Assembly (NCBI GenBank): GCA_028282025.1
Contig: JANQIT010000237.1
Location: 1 to 34,215 of the forward strand
Direction of reading: 5' to 3'
From: Hwanghaeella sp.
GTDB lineage: Bacteria > Pseudomonadota > Alphaproteobacteria > UBA8366 > Aestuariispiraceae
DNA: 34,215 nt
In this document: piece after piece, positions 9,612 to 18,763 of the stretch
Numbering within the stretch: the stretch's first letter is position 1
How the letters are laid out: every line of letters begins with the position of its first letter
Made by a program: the position numbers and the translations under genes
The notes under the pieces: generated by a model
Seen by the model: only the letters and a program-made list of their open reading frames with translations
What the model was told of the DNA's origin: nothing
Database searches by the model: none

Positions 9612-10004
9612 ATGCCCTTTGTCGACCGCACGACCTTTATCGAACTGCTGGAGAAGCTGCGCCACGAGGATGACGCGGAAGTTCTCGCCGCGGCGAAGGA
9701 AATCAGCCGCCGGATGGATGAAGGCGGCGTCACCTGGGAAGAGGTCCTCGTCGGCGGCGCGCAGGATGACGACGATGAGGACGGCTACGGTTACGACGAC
9801 GCGGATGAGGATAATGCCGATGACGCGCCGCCTGCGGACACGTCCGGGGATACCGCACTGATCGAAAAGCTGTTGGCGCGCGACGACTTGTCGGAAGAAA
9901 CGCGGGAAGAATTGGAAGACTACAAGGAAGACATTGCCGAAGGCGAGTTTTCCGCCGCCGACAGCCGCTATCTTCAGGCGCTCGCGAAGCGTATCTCGGG
10001 ATAA
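9612..10004 (+). CDS. Acidic hypothetical protein, 130 aa
   Basis: This is a strongly acidic soluble protein. Residues about 1-45 form a likely helical domain (FIELLEKLRHEDDAEVLAAA). A low-complexity Asp/Glu/Tyr linker (about 52-82) follows, then a C-terminal helical part with LLARDDLSEETREELEDY. No signal peptide or membrane span is present. GAGGATG precedes the ATG at a suitable distance. It follows the FAH-family gene after 43 bases, so it may be on the same transcript, though nothing links it to aromatic catabolism. The family is not one I can name. Downstream, 10005-10131 is a short convergent gap with no clear terminator. Confidence 0.7.
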   Translation: MPFVDRTTFIELLEKLRHEDDAEVLAAAKEISRRMDEGGVTWEEVLVGGAQDDDDEDGYGYDDADEDNADDAPPADTSGDTALIEKLLARDDLSEETREELEDYKEDIAEGEFSAADSRYLQALAKRISG

Positions 10005-10131
10005 AGCCTTTCTCCGTTACCTGGACGTGGCGTCGCTCGCGCATCCGCAGGGCCGGCTAGAAGACGGTTTGCTGGGCCGTAATGGGAGAGACCCTTCGGC
10101 ATCGGCGGCGTTACACGTATTCAGGCGGCAG

Positions 10132-11316
10132 CTATACGACAGCCAGCTCCAGAAACGGTTTACCTGCGGCGATGCGTTCGAAATGGAAGACGGACAGGTC
10201 CAGGGTCTCGAACCGTCCCGCCGCGATCAACTCCGAAACGGCGCGCCCCACGGCGGGGCTTTGCTGCAGACCGTGCCCGCTGAAACCGTTGGCGAAGAAG
10301 AAGTTGGCGATTTCCGGGTGCGGGCCGATTACCGCGTTGTGGTCGAACAGGTTCATGTCGTACTGGCCGGCCCAGGAATTCACCACCTTCAAAGATTCGA
10401 AGCGGGGGTCGCGCTCCGCCATGATGGGCCAGATCTCGCTTTCGAACCAATCGTGATCGACGTCGAAATCGTCGTCCTCCACTTCCGGGTCGTTATCCTC
10501 GTCCGGCGACCGGCCGCATATGAAGAATTGGCCTTCCGGACGCCAATAGACACCCGTGTGGTCGATCAGCAGGGGATAGTCCGCAAGCGGCTGGCGGATA
10601 TCGACGACGAAGACACTGCGCTTGCGGGGACGCACCGGCAGATCCGCGCCGACCATGGCGGCCACCTTGCCGCCCCGGTATCCGGCGGCGTTCACGACGG
10701 CGCCGCTGCCCAGGCGACCGCCGGACGCCAGGCGGACGCCGGCGACCTTGTTCGCTGTCCTGTCGAAGCCGACCACCTCATCGTCGATATAGTCGACGCC
10801 AAGCGACTTCGCCTTGCGGCGGAAGGCCTGCAACAGAGCGAAGGGGTCGATCCATCCTTCCTCTTCCGTCCCGAAGGAGCCGCAGGCCAATCCGTCCAGG
10901 GTCAGCCAGGGGAAGCGCTCCGCAAGGCCGTTGCGGTCAAGCAAAGCGACCGGGGCGTTTTCCCGGCGCTGGATCTCGTTGATCTGCTGCATGGCGGGCA
11001 GCATTGCTTCCGTGCCGAGGAAGAGATAACCGTTCTTCCGAAAGCTCACATCGGGCCGGTCGCCGCCCACTTCCAGAAGATCGCCGATCTCGGCCAGGAA
11101 AGAGGCGGTGAACTGCGAAATCCGGATATTCTCCGGCGTGGTGAATTGCTGCCGGACGCCGCCGCAGGATCGGGGGGTGGAGGCGAATTCATAGGCGGAA
11201 TCGCGTTCGACCACGGCGATGCGGCCGTTGAAATCGGGCCGGGTCGCAAGGAAATAGGCGGTGGCGCTGCCGACAACTCCTCCCCCCACGATGACGACGT
11301 CGTACAAGTCCGGCAT
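10132..11316 (-). CDS. FAD-dependent oxidoreductase, FOXRED1/DAO family
   Basis: This is a flavoprotein of the D-amino-acid oxidase (DAO) fold, 394 residues. The N-terminal dinucleotide-binding motif VVIVGGGVVGSATAYFLA is followed by an acidic ribose-binding end (VVERD). RSCGGVRQQF fits the family's flavin loop, where a Cys often holds FAD. The C-terminal GFSGHGLQQSPAVGRAVSEL is strikingly like the FOXRED1 / sarcosine-oxidase-like branch. Bacterial members oxidise secondary or D-amino acids, but the substrate cannot be read here. Nine bases upstream is a small gene in the same direction, forming a likely two-gene operon. It is convergent with the acidic gene. Confidence 0.9.
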   Translation of the reverse strand: MPDLYDVVIVGGGVVGSATAYFLATRPDFNGRIAVVERDSAYEFASTPRSCGGVRQQFTTPENIRISQFTASFLAEIGDLLEVGGDRPDVSFRKNGYLFLGTEAMLPAMQQINEIQRRENAPVALLDRNGLAERFPWLTLDGLACGSFGTEEEGWIDPFALLQAFRRKAKSLGVDYIDDEVVGFDRTANKVAGVRLASGGRLGSGAVVNAAGYRGGKVAAMVGADLPVRPRKRSVFVVDIRQPLADYPLLIDHTGVYWRPEGQFFICGRSPDEDNDPEVEDDDFDVDHDWFESEIWPIMAERDPRFESLKVVNSWAGQYDMNLFDHNAVIGPHPEIANFFFANGFSGHGLQQSPAVGRAVSELIAAGRFETLDLSVFHFERIAAGKPFLELAVV

Positions 11317-11325
11317 TACGCCTCC

Positions 11326-11667
11326 CTAAATCAGTTTTTCATCGGCGACGATGCTGTTCAGCCAGGCGACATGGCCGCGCAGCTCCCGCCGCCTGAGCAG
11401 TTTCTGTTGCGCCGGACGCGGAAGTTCGGCGAAGGAAATAAGCCGCTTGGCGATCATCAGATCGACCAAATCTTCGATCACGCGTGACATTTCCCGGTCC
11501 GACTGCGCCATCGCGTCCGGCGACTCACCGTCTTCGGCCGCACCCAGTTGCTGCAGCAGAAACGCCCGCAGGTCCGGGTCGTCCCGCGGTACTTCCTGGC
11601 TTCTCGGGAAGCGCTTTTCGTGGACGGCGGTAATGGAGCCGTCGCGGTCGCGGGAAACGAAAGGCAT
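11326..11667 (-). CDS. Small hypothetical protein paired with the oxidoreductase, 113 aa
   Basis: The protein begins MPFVSRDRDGSITAV, a start that recurs in a family of small bacterial proteins sometimes misnamed 'tryptophan synthase beta-like'. It has no catalytic domain. The rest is helical: DPDLRAFLLQQL, then VIEDLVDLMIAKRLISFAELP, ending in a basic LRRRELRGHV helix. I choose ATG 11667 rather than the open frame back to 11736 because GAAAGAAG lies upstream and the family starts at MPF. The nine-base gap to the oxidoreductase suggests co-transcription. The function is unknown. Confidence 0.7.
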   Translation of the reverse strand: MPFVSRDRDGSITAVHEKRFPRSQEVPRDDPDLRAFLLQQLGAAEDGESPDAMAQSDREMSRVIEDLVDLMIAKRLISFAELPRPAQQKLLRRRELRGHVAWLNSIVADEKLI

Positions 11668-11771
11668 GCATCTTCTTTCACGGTTCGCGTTTAGTTTAGC
11701 CACGGCCTGTAGGTGCTTTCCAGTCTTGTGACGCATGGGTTATGGTTCCGCCGCAGGAAGGTTAGGGGTAG

Positions 11772-12197
11772 ATGTTCGACAAACTTCGCGAGGCCATTCG
11801 GGACGCTGCGGCCCGTCACAAGAACCGGCCGTTTCTAGAGGCGGCGATGGCCGCCTGCGCCTATGTCGCCATGGCCGATGGGCGCATTTCCATCGGCGAG
11901 CGCGGGCGGGTGGACGATATTCTAGAGCATCTGGAACAGCTCAAGATTTTCGACCCGCATGAGGGCGTCAATCTGATGAACGACTATGCGGAGGGTCTGC
12001 GCGAGGATCACGAGGCAGGCAAGGCCGCTGTCATGAAGGCGGTCGGCCAAATGGCGCAGGATGAAGACGCGGCTTTCCTGGTCGCACGCATGTGCATCGC
12101 CATCAGCAACGCCGACAACGATTTCAGCGATGAAGAACGTGTCGCGGTCAGCGAGGTGATCGACGCCCTGAAAGCCACGGGCAAGGTCGAAATCTGA
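11772..12197 (+). CDS. TerB-fold family protein
   Basis: This all-helical protein of 141 residues belongs to the TerB-like superfamily. The typical paired motif is present twice: FLEAAMAACAYVAMADGRISIGER (residues about 21-44) and FLVARMCIAISNADNDFSDEER in the second half, each with the Asp-rich turn that can bind a metal. Family members are often labelled tellurite resistance, but no other ter gene (terC, terD, terZ) is here, so a resistance role should not be assumed. It stands alone between an operon on the minus strand to the left and the DUF1445 gene, with which it is convergent. Confidence 0.85.
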   Translation: MFDKLREAIRDAAARHKNRPFLEAAMAACAYVAMADGRISIGERGRVDDILEHLEQLKIFDPHEGVNLMNDYAEGLREDHEAGKAAVMKAVGQMAQDEDAAFLVARMCIAISNADNDFSDEERVAVSEVIDALKATGKVEI

Positions 12198-12213
12198 ACA
12201 TCACGTCCGCCTG

Positions 12214-13059
12214 TCAGAGTACCGCCAACTCCGCGTTCAGCAGATCCGTCACCAGCAGGTGGTTCGGTTTGTGGGTAATGAAGATGGGCGGTTTCGCCTG
12301 TTCGACAACCGCCTGCGGGGTGACGCCACAGCCCCAGAAGTCCGGCACCTCGCCCTCATAGATCGGCACGGCGCCGCCGAAATCGACCTGTCCGATATCC
12401 TGGATGCCGATGGCCGCCGGATCGCCGAAATGGACCGGCGCGCCATGGACATTTGGGAAGCGTGACGTGATCTGGATCGCGCGGATTGCATCCTTCGGCG
12501 GCATTGGGCGCATGCTGACCACCATCGGCCCATGGAAGGGCCCCGCCGGCGTGGTCGCCAGATTGGTTTTATACATGGCGCATTCGATACCAAGATCGAC
12601 ATGCCGGACCGGGACATCGGCGGCGGCCAGCGCTTCCTCGAACGAAAACGAACAGCCCAAAACGAAAGCCACCAGATCGTCGGTCCACAGATCCGAAATA
12701 TCGGTCCGTTCCTCGATCAGCTCGCCCTCGCGGAACAGCTTGTACTTCGGCACATCGCTGCGGATATCGATGTCGATCCCCAGTTCCGGCAACATCGGAT
12801 CGCCTTTTTCCGTCATGCCGATCACCGGGCAGGGTTTCGGGTTGCGGCGGCAGAAGTTGAGGAAATCGTGTGCATAGGCGGACGGCATGATCGCCACATT
12901 GCCTTGGACGATGCCGGGGGCCGTTCCCGCCGTCTGACCGGCATAGGCGCCGCTGCGCGCTTCCTGCCGGACGGCGCGGGCGCGGTCCCGCATCGCGGCT
13001 GTGGTTTGCGGGGGCGGAACGGCGAGGGGTCGGAGTTCGGTCTGGTCCATGGTCATCAT
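12214..13059 (-). CDS. DUF1445 family, D-glutamate cyclase / hydro-lyase-like
   Basis: This member of the DUF1445 (putative hydro-lyase) family has about 280 residues. Characteristic segments are [20 protein letters not shown] near residue 50, [16 protein letters not shown], the central [13 protein letters not shown] with a conserved Cys, and the C-terminal [11 protein letters not shown] and [15 protein letters not shown] related domain in animals (D-glutamate cyclase) interconverts D-glutamate and 5-oxo-D-proline. The start ATG overlaps the hyuA stop by four bases (ATGA), a sign of coupled translation. Sitting behind 5-oxoprolinase-type genes it probably supplies or consumes the lactam substrate, which is an inference from context. 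Confidence 0.88.
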   Translation of the reverse strand: MMTMDQTELRPLAVPPPQTTAAMRDRARAVRQEARSGAYAGQTAGTAPGIVQGNVAIMPSAYAHDFLNFCRRNPKPCPVIGMTEKGDPMLPELGIDIDIRSDVPKYKLFREGELIEERTDISDLWTDDLVAFVLGCSFSFEEALAAADVPVRHVDLGIECAMYKTNLATTPAGPFHGPMVVSMRPMPPKDAIRAIQITSRFPNVHGAPVHFGDPAAIGIQDIGQVDFGGAVPIYEGEVPDFWGCGVTPQAVVEQAKPPIFITHKPNHLLVTDLLNAELAVL

Positions 13060-15146
13060 CCCATCTGCATCAGGATATTGCCTTGATCGTCCAACTCGGC
13101 CGAAGCGCCGGGCGGGATCAAGACGGTTGTATCATATTCTTCGACGATGGCCGGCCCATCGACCCGTTCGGCGAGTGCGGGCCGCGCCAGTACGGGCGTT
13201 TTCAGCCAGCCGTGCGCCTCTCCGAAATAGGCGGAGCGGGATGCCGAAGCCGGGCCGGCGTCCATGCCGCTGGAGGCCAGTCTGATGGCGGACCGGGGCC
13301 GGTCCGGAACGCCGAGGCCCACAAGCTGTGCGTTGACCAGTTCCACCGGCTCTTCCTCTCCCGCCCTGTGACCATAGGTCCGCTCGTGTTCTTCGCCGAA
13401 CAGGGTTTCGAGCTGCCGCAGCGTCTCCGCCGTGACGGACCCGCCGGGCACCGGCACCGACAATTCAAAAACCTGTCCTTTGTAATGCATGCTGGCGGTG
13501 CGGGTGAATTGCATCCGATCCGTGGCGAAACCGTCCTTGGCCAACTGCGCCGCGGCCTGTGTCTCCATAGCGGACCAGGTCTCGCTCAGCGTCTCGGGCG
13601 ACACGGTGCGCAGCAGTTTGTTCACCGTTCGGGAATAGTGGTGTTCGACATCGGCGAACAGCAGGCCCAGTGCGGAGAAGAGCCCGGCGGAGGGCGGAAT
13701 GATGATTGTTTTCATGCCGAGTTCCTCGGCCATCCCGGCTGCGAACAATGCGCCGTTTCCGCCGAACGGCAGCAGCGTATAGGCTCTGGGATCGCGGCCG
13801 CGCTCCGAAGAGACGGCCCGGATCGCCCGGATCATGTTGGAAATTGCGATCTGGCGCGCGCCCAGGGCGGCCCGCTCCAGGCTTATTCCCATCGGTTCCG
13901 CTATGGTCCGGGTCAGGACGTCGATGCTTTTCTGTTTGTCCAGCTTGACGTCCCCCCCGCATAGATAGTCGGGGTTCAGATACCCTAAGACCAGATTGGC
14001 GTCGGTGACCGTCGGATCGGTTCCACCCTGGTCGTAGCAGACCGGACCCGGCATGGCGCCTGCGCTTTGCGGGCCGATCTTCAGCGCGCCGCCCGCGTCG
14101 ATCCAGATAATCGAACCGCCGCCCGCGCCGACTTCCGCCAGATCGATGGCCGGCACTTTCAACAGATAGCCGCTGCCGGTCAGCAGGCGCGACCCGATCA
14201 TGATGCCGCCGCCGACCGAATATTCCTGGGAACGCGTGTAGGCACCGTCTTCGATCAAAGAGGCTTTCGCGGTGGTGCCGCCCATGTCGAAGCTGATGAC
14301 ATCGCGCTTGCCCACGCCCTTGGCCACCGCGTGCGCCCCGACGACGCCGCCCGCCGGGCCGGATTCTACGATGTTCACAGGTTTCCGGGCTGCTTCTTCC
14401 GCCGGCGTCAGACCGCCGTTCGACTGCATCAGCAGAAGCGGGGCGCCGATATCCCGGTCGCGGAAACCCTGCTCCAACGATTGCAGATACTTCGAGACAA
14501 TGGGCAGGACATAGGCGTTGACCACGGTTGTGGAGGTCCGCTCATACTCCTTGATTTCCGGCAGAACATCGATGCTGGCGGAAACGGGAAGGTCCGGCGC
14601 GCGGTCCCGGATTACATCCAACAGCAATTGCTCGTGCGCCGGGTTGGCGTAGGAATTGATCAGGCAGATGGCGATGGCTTCGACATTCTCCGCAAGCAGC
14701 CGGTCGACGACCGCTTCGGCTTCGGTCCGGTCCAAGGGCGTTTCGACCGCGCCGTTCGCGTCGATCCTCTCATCCACGGTCATGCGCAGGTACCGTTCCA
14801 CCAGGGGGGCGGGCTTCTGCCAGGTCAGATCGTAAAGACGCGGCATCCGCAGATTGCGGATCTCCAGGACGTCCCGGAACCCTTTGGTCCCGATCAGCCC
14901 CACACGCGCGCCTTTCAGTTCCAGGATCGCGTTGGAGGCGACGGTGGTTCCATGCAGGATCTCGGCGACATCGCCCGGCGCGATGCCGTGGGTTTCGAAC
15001 AGGTCTGTGATGCCGGCGATGATGGCGCTGGCGTAATTCTCCACGCTGGAGGAGACCTTCTTGGAGAGAACGTTGCCCTCCTCGTCGATCAGCACGATGT
15101 CGGTGAAGGTGCCGCCAATGTCGGCCCCGATACGGTAATTTGGCAT
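13056..15146 (-). CDS. hyuA: Hydantoinase A / 5-oxoprolinase subunit A family
   Basis: This is the ATP-binding subunit of a hydantoinase/oxoprolinase, which opens five-membered lactam or hydantoin rings at the cost of ATP. The protein has 696 residues. The N-terminal actin-like phosphate loop [16 protein letters not shown] is followed by [21 protein letters not shown]. The second phosphate motif [16 protein letters not shown] is central, and [25 protein letters not shown] is the family's substrate-side signature. [20 protein letters not shown] closes the core. It starts 13 bases after hyuB and overlaps the DUF1445 gene by four. Whether the substrate is 5-oxoproline, N-methylhydantoin or a related lactam is not decided by sequence. 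Confidence 0.93.
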   Translation of the reverse strand: MPNYRIGADIGGTFTDIVLIDEEGNVLSKKVSSSVENYASAIIAGITDLFETHGIAPGDVAEILHGTTVASNAILELKGARVGLIGTKGFRDVLEIRNLRMPRLYDLTWQKPAPLVERYLRMTVDERIDANGAVETPLDRTEAEAVVDRLLAENVEAIAICLINSYANPAHEQLLLDVIRDRAPDLPVSASIDVLPEIKEYERTSTTVVNAYVLPIVSKYLQSLEQGFRDRDIGAPLLLMQSNGGLTPAEEAARKPVNIVESGPAGGVVGAHAVAKGVGKRDVISFDMGGTTAKASLIEDGAYTRSQEYSVGGGIMIGSRLLTGSGYLLKVPAIDLAEVGAGGGSIIWIDAGGALKIGPQSAGAMPGPVCYDQGGTDPTVTDANLVLGYLNPDYLCGGDVKLDKQKSIDVLTRTIAEPMGISLERAALGARQIAISNMIRAIRAVSSERGRDPRAYTLLPFGGNGALFAAGMAEELGMKTIIIPPSAGLFSALGLLFADVEHHYSRTVNKLLRTVSPETLSETWSAMETQAAAQLAKDGFATDRMQFTRTASMHYKGQVFELSVPVPGGSVTAETLRQLETLFGEEHERTYGHRAGEEEPVELVNAQLVGLGVPDRPRSAIRLASSGMDAGPASASRSAYFGEAHGWLKTPVLARPALAERVDGPAIVEEYDTTVLIPPGASAELDDQGNILMQMG

Positions 15147-15159
15147 TTTTCTTCTCGGC

Positions 15160-16965
15160 TTAGCGGGCGTTCAGGGAGGGCGGGGTTTCTGCGTCCTGGT
15201 CGTTCCAGGTGACGACCTTTCCAGCGTTCCCGGGGGCGGTTTGCCGCATGTCCGCCCTCAGGGCTTCGGTCGCGGCGCGGTCCACCGTCCAACCTTCCGT
15301 ATCGATGACGACGCCGTATTCACGCCGGGCCGCGTCGACGCCGATCAGGTCGTTTCGGACGTCCGACAGGACGCTGGCGGGGTCACGGTCCAGAGGATCG
15401 CCCCAACCGCCGCCGCCGGCCAGCACATAACGGAACACATCGCCCTTCGCGAAAGGCATGGTGACTTTGGAGGAAAGCTTGCGGTTCTCGCCCTCCGGGT
15501 CGAAGAAGCTTTCGCCCGGTTTCCCGGCCTTGCCGCCATAAAGCCCATAGGGCCGGATTGCCTGACGGTCGGCCCGGCATTGCAGGGTCGCGTCATCGGC
15601 GGTGAGCCGGTAGTCCCGGTAAAACGGCGCGCCGCCCCGGTATTTCCCGGCGCCGCACCGGTCGGGCGCAAGTTCGTAAGCCAGGATCTGGAGGGGATGC
15701 TCGGCTTCCGTCACCTCGATCGATTGGGAAGCCATGTTGACGAACAGGTTCGAGTTGCCTTCCAACCCGTCGGCGTCCGGGCGTCCGCCCCAGGTGCCGC
15801 AGGAAAAATCGACATAGATGAACGGCTTCCGGTCCTTGGTATAACCGCCGACGGATACGCCCACATTGCCGCCGTCGGAGGCGGCGAAGACCCGGTCGGG
15901 CGCCATTTTCGCCAGCGCGCCGAACGCGCAGTCCAACATCCTGAAACCGGTCAGCGCGCGGGCGGCGGTCGGACCCGGCAGGACGACATTGGTGATGGAA
16001 CCCGGTTCGGCGACGACATCGACGGCCCGGAAGACCCCGTCGTTGCTGGGAATGTCGCCCGGCAGGATCGATTTCAGCGCTGTGTAGGAGGCCGCTTCGG
16101 TGACCGATTTCGTACTGTTGATCGCTCCCTTCACCATGGGGGCGCTGCCGGTCCAATCGAACGTGATGTTCTCGCCAAGCTTGGTGATCTTGACGGTCAG
16201 GCGGATCGGCTTGCCCAGATCGACGCCGTCGTCGTCGATCCAGTCCTCGAATTCGAACGTTCCATCGGGCAGATCGCGGATCGCGGCCTTGGTCAGGCGT
16301 TCCGTGTAGTCCGTGGCCTCCCCCATGAAGCGCCGGGTATCATCCAGACCGTAGCGGTCGACGAGTTCAAGCAATTGACGTTCGGCAATCTCGCAGGCGG
16401 CGAGTTGCGCGCGCAGATCGCCGAAGACCTGTACCGGCACCCGCACGTTCTTTTCGATGATCGACCAGATCGTCTTGTTGGGTTTTCCGCGCTCCATCAG
16501 CTTCAAGGGGGGAATTCGCAGGCCTTCCTGATAGATCTCGGTCGAATCGGCGGCGTTCGATCCCGGTACGCGTCCCCCCACATCCGCATGGTGGGCGGTC
16601 GTGGAGGCGAAACCGATATGCTCCCCACCGGCGAAAATCGGCTTGAAAATGAAGATATCGGGAAGGTGCATCCCGCCCATGAACGGGTCGTTCATGATAA
16701 AGATGTCTTCCGGGTGGATATCGTCCGCGAAAGTCTCCAACACCGAATTCAAGGCCGGTTGTATCGCGCCCAGATGCATGGCGACCGTCAGGCCCTGCGC
16801 CACAACGCGGCCCTGAGCGTCGCACAGGGAGGTGGAAAAATCCATGTTGTCGCGGAGTATGCCGCTATAGGTCGTCCGGCAGATCGTTACCGCCATCTCG
16901 TCGGCGATTGAGAAAATCGCGTTCCTGAACAACTCGAAAGCAATTGGATCCAGCTTGTCCGCCAC
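15160..16965 (-). CDS. hyuB: Hydantoinase B / 5-oxoprolinase subunit B family
   Basis: This is the partner subunit of hyuA, 601 residues. It opens with DPIAFELFRNAIFSIADEMA and the strongly conserved RTTYSGILRDNMDFSTSLCD. IFIMNDPFMGGMHLPDI and the His-rich TTAHHADVGG supply probable metal or active-site residues. FDWTGSAPMVKGAIN and the late CGAGKYRGGAPFYRDYRL are also family signatures. The gene starts with GTG at 16965, preceded by AGGGGGTG. It is the first gene of the operon hyuB-hyuA-DUF1445; its promoter should lie in the 305-base gap to the right. Confidence 0.93.
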   Translation of the reverse strand: MADKLDPIAFELFRNAIFSIADEMAVTICRTTYSGILRDNMDFSTSLCDAQGRVVAQGLTVAMHLGAIQPALNSVLETFADDIHPEDIFIMNDPFMGGMHLPDIFIFKPIFAGGEHIGFASTTAHHADVGGRVPGSNAADSTEIYQEGLRIPPLKLMERGKPNKTIWSIIEKNVRVPVQVFGDLRAQLAACEIAERQLLELVDRYGLDDTRRFMGEATDYTERLTKAAIRDLPDGTFEFEDWIDDDGVDLGKPIRLTVKITKLGENITFDWTGSAPMVKGAINSTKSVTEAASYTALKSILPGDIPSNDGVFRAVDVVAEPGSITNVVLPGPTAARALTGFRMLDCAFGALAKMAPDRVFAASDGGNVGVSVGGYTKDRKPFIYVDFSCGTWGGRPDADGLEGNSNLFVNMASQSIEVTEAEHPLQILAYELAPDRCGAGKYRGGAPFYRDYRLTADDATLQCRADRQAIRPYGLYGGKAGKPGESFFDPEGENRKLSSKVTMPFAKGDVFRYVLAGGGGWGDPLDRDPASVLSDVRNDLIGVDAARREYGVVIDTEGWTVDRAATEALRADMRQTAPGNAGKVVTWNDQDAETPPSLNAR

Positions 16966-17068
16966 TCGGCACCCCCTGTTAAGCGTCTACGCCCATACCG
17001 CGTAAGGCATTGTTCGGTCACCATCCGCCGGGTGTCCGACTTTTTCGACCTTTTTTGTGCGTAGTCAC

Positions 17069-17074
17069 TATAAT
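17069..17074 (+). promoter_or_regulatory. TATAAT box in the hyuB/PAS divergent gap
   Basis: A perfect -10 TATAAT lies in the 305-base gap 16966-17270, facing the PAS gene. The best -35 upstream is weak (TTCGAC at 17044-17049, 19-base spacing), so an activator may be needed. It would leave a leader of about 190 bases before the PAS start. No promoter for hyuB could be fixed with confidence. Confidence 0.4.
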
Positions 17075-17169
17075 GGCCCCGACTTTCGGAACAATGCATC
17101 GTGCGTCCACAGTCTTTTGCGTGCGGTGTACGGTCTGCCGGTTTCGAACGGGTATTGGAAAAGAAGGTG

Positions 17170-17184
17170 TTAATCACCGATTAA
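17170..17184. repeat. Inverted repeat TTAAT-N5-ATTAA before the PAS gene
   Basis: TTAAT (17170-17174) and ATTAA (17180-17184) are mirrored around CACCG. An overlapping GGTG-N5-CACC palindrome (17166-17178) shares the same bases. Two interlocked palindromes in an AT-rich patch about 90 bases before the PAS-gene ATG could be an operator. No matching regulator is visible. Confidence 0.35.
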
Positions 17185-17270
17185 TTTTATTGTCCTAATG
17201 TACGGTGTCCGTGGTTGTTCGTATTTGTCCCGCCGCGGGTTTCGGGAGGTTTGGGGGAACACTCTACGAT

Positions 17271-17921
17271 ATGGCTGAAACGTATGAAGGGAAGTTGCGC
17301 CACGCCAACGGCACCGAAGCGGAGCGCCAGGGGCTGGCCCATACGTCATGCCGGAACGGCGGCGGCCTGATTTTCGATACGCGCTCGCTTGAGGGGCTCA
17401 CTTTCGACTGCACTGCGATCCAAGGCATGCTGACCTATTGGCGCAGTAAGTGCGATGGCGACGAGATCCCGCGGCGCGAAGACATCGAACCGCACGAAAT
17501 CCCCGCTGTCCTGCCGGATCTGTACCTGATGAATGTCGGCGAAGGCGGGCTTCGGTTCCAATACCGTCTGGTCGGTACCCGGCTAGAGGAGTTCCTGGGC
17601 GCGAACCTGACCGGTCTTTGGCTTGAAGAGGTCAGACCGGCGTCGATTCTGGACAGCGTTCTTCCGTTGTATCGGAAGACCGTGTCGGAACGCCGTCCCG
17701 TGTTCTCCGAAGGAACGTTCCGCAATGAGGGGGAAGCGTATCTTCATGCCTGCAGGTTGTATGCGCCCTTGCGTACCGGCGATGGAGAGATCGGGCAGTT
17801 GATCTGTGTACAGACCCTGGAATATTCGAACGATCTGGACAGCGGATCCTATCGTGATGTGCTGGCCCGGATAAGAGATGGTTTGCTCACCTACGAGCAG
17901 AGCCAATATGTACTGATGTAA
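17271..17921 (+). CDS. PAS_5-type sensory domain protein
   Basis: This is a 216-residue soluble protein from ATG 17271, preceded by GGGAGG; the frame is open further upstream to 17205, but that stretch lacks a good ribosome binding site. The body matches the PAS_5 family (formerly DUF1457), common in alphaproteobacteria. It has MLTYWRSKCDGDEIPRREDI, then DLYLMNV, FQYRLVGTRLEEFLGANLTG and VFSEGTFRNEGEAYLHACRL, followed by the closing strand GQLICVQTLEY. The domain is stand-alone: no kinase, cyclase or DNA-binding output is attached. It may sense a small ligand and act through a partner, but the ligand is unknown. An unknown gene follows in the same direction. Confidence 0.82.
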   Translation: MAETYEGKLRHANGTEAERQGLAHTSCRNGGGLIFDTRSLEGLTFDCTAIQGMLTYWRSKCDGDEIPRREDIEPHEIPAVLPDLYLMNVGEGGLRFQYRLVGTRLEEFLGANLTGLWLEEVRPASILDSVLPLYRKTVSERRPVFSEGTFRNEGEAYLHACRLYAPLRTGDGEIGQLICVQTLEYSNDLDSGSYRDVLARIRDGLLTYEQSQYVLM

Positions 17922-17991
17922 AGCGGCCTTCCGTCCTTGCGCCGTGTGGCTGGTGCCGCCGAAGTTTCTTGGTTTTTCGGGATGGATTTCT

Positions 17992-18525
17992 ATGAGTGAC
18001 GGCCCAAAGACGCAGTTCCGGTTGAATTACTCGGACCTGGAGGACCGCATCCTTTTCACCGGTGTGTTCACCGACGGTACCGAGCTGAATGTCTGGTTCA
18101 CGCGGCGGCTAACCTTCGGTTTCCTGGGATTGGCGCGTAAATACACGACCGCCACGGCGGCAGCCGGCGCGTCGGAAACGATGACGCCGAAGGTGAAGGA
18201 GCAGGTCGCCTCGTTCGAACGCGATGCGGCCGTGCAGCAGGCCGACCGTTCCACGCCCTTCTCAGCGGGGCAGCCGCACAAAGAACTTGGCAAGGCCCCC
18301 CTTCTGGTGAACCGCGTCACCTTGGCCCCCAAGACGGAAAACACCGTTTCACTGCAATTCGGGCTACCGGATAACCGATTGATATCTTTGCCGATTTCCC
18401 GCGATACCGTGCTGGCTTTATGGGATATGACGGAGGAGCTGGTAAAAAACCGGAGCGGCTGGCTCTCCCCGCCGGAGCTGGGGGACGGGGCTGTCGCGGC
18501 GACCGACCAGCCGGTCTTGCATTAA
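17992..18525 (+). CDS. Conserved-looking hypothetical protein, 177 aa
   Basis: From ATG 17992 the protein begins [20 protein letters not shown]. It has an N-terminal beta-rich part ([23 protein letters not shown]) and a disordered Ala/Thr/Gln linker (about 60-95). A second beta part follows ([22 protein letters not shown]), then a closing helix ([15 protein letters not shown]). No signal peptide or catalytic motif is visible. The open frame extends back to 17944, but that start lacks a ribosome binding site. It follows the PAS gene by 70 bases. I do not recognise the family; the shape suggests a small binding or adaptor protein. Confidence 0.7.
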   Translation: MSDGPKTQFRLNYSDLEDRILFTGVFTDGTELNVWFTRRLTFGFLGLARKYTTATAAAGASETMTPKVKEQVASFERDAAVQQADRSTPFSAGQPHKELGKAPLLVNRVTLAPKTENTVSLQFGLPDNRLISLPISRDTVLALWDMTEELVKNRSGWLSPPELGDGAVAATDQPVLH

Positions 18526-18642
18526 CGCCGGCCGTTCCCCGGTAAGTGTGTCCGACCCCGTATCATCTTGCCTTGCCATCGGCGCGGGCACGCTTTAGAA
18601 CCCGGGTTCACCGTCGGCCGGGCCAAAGGCCCGCCGCAAGTT

Positions 18643-18719
18643 CGGGGCATAGCGCAGCCTGGTAGCGCGTCCGTCTGGGGGACGGGAGGTCGCAGGTTCG
18701 AGTCCTGCTGCCCCGACCA
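18643..18719 (+). tRNA. tRNA-Pro (anticodon GGG)
   Basis: This is a complete cloverleaf. The acceptor arms CGGGGCA and TGCCCCG pair. The D arm is GCGC/GCGC, and the anticodon arm is TCCGT-CTGGGGG-ACGGG with anticodon GGG. The T arm is GCAGG-TTCGAGT-CCTGC. Discriminator A and an encoded CCA end at 18719. It marks the left border of the accessory block 18720-25491, and the next gene (the cyclase, minus strand) ends only 44 bases beyond. Confidence 0.97.
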
Positions 18720-18740
18720 CATCTCTCCTCGCAACATCAG

Positions 18741-18754
18741 ACCCGCTTGCGGGT
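18741..18754. terminator. Short hairpin after tRNA-Pro
   Basis: ACCCGC (18741-18746) and GCGGGT (18749-18754) are perfect inverted repeats around TT, 21 bases past the tRNA and ten before the convergent cyclase stop. No T run follows, so this may be a processing or weak termination structure. Confidence 0.35.
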
Positions 18755-18763
18755 GCCCGACGG

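Noticed and set aside
9934..11487. Plus-strand open frame (517 codons) opposite the FAD oxidoreductase
   Set aside because: Antisense shadow of a gene with clear FAD-binding motifs; it also crosses the end of the acidic gene without a proper start.
11772..12197. Tellurite-resistance operon
   Set aside because: Only a TerB-fold gene is present; no terC, terD or terZ neighbours.
14067..15212. Plus-strand open frame opposite hyuA
   Set aside because: Shadow of hyuA, which carries complete family motifs on the minus strand.
15241..16911. Long plus-strand open frame (556 codons) opposite hyuB
   Set aside because: It is the antisense shadow of a well-supported hydantoinase B gene in high-GC DNA; its Arg/Gly/Asp-rich composition matches no protein.
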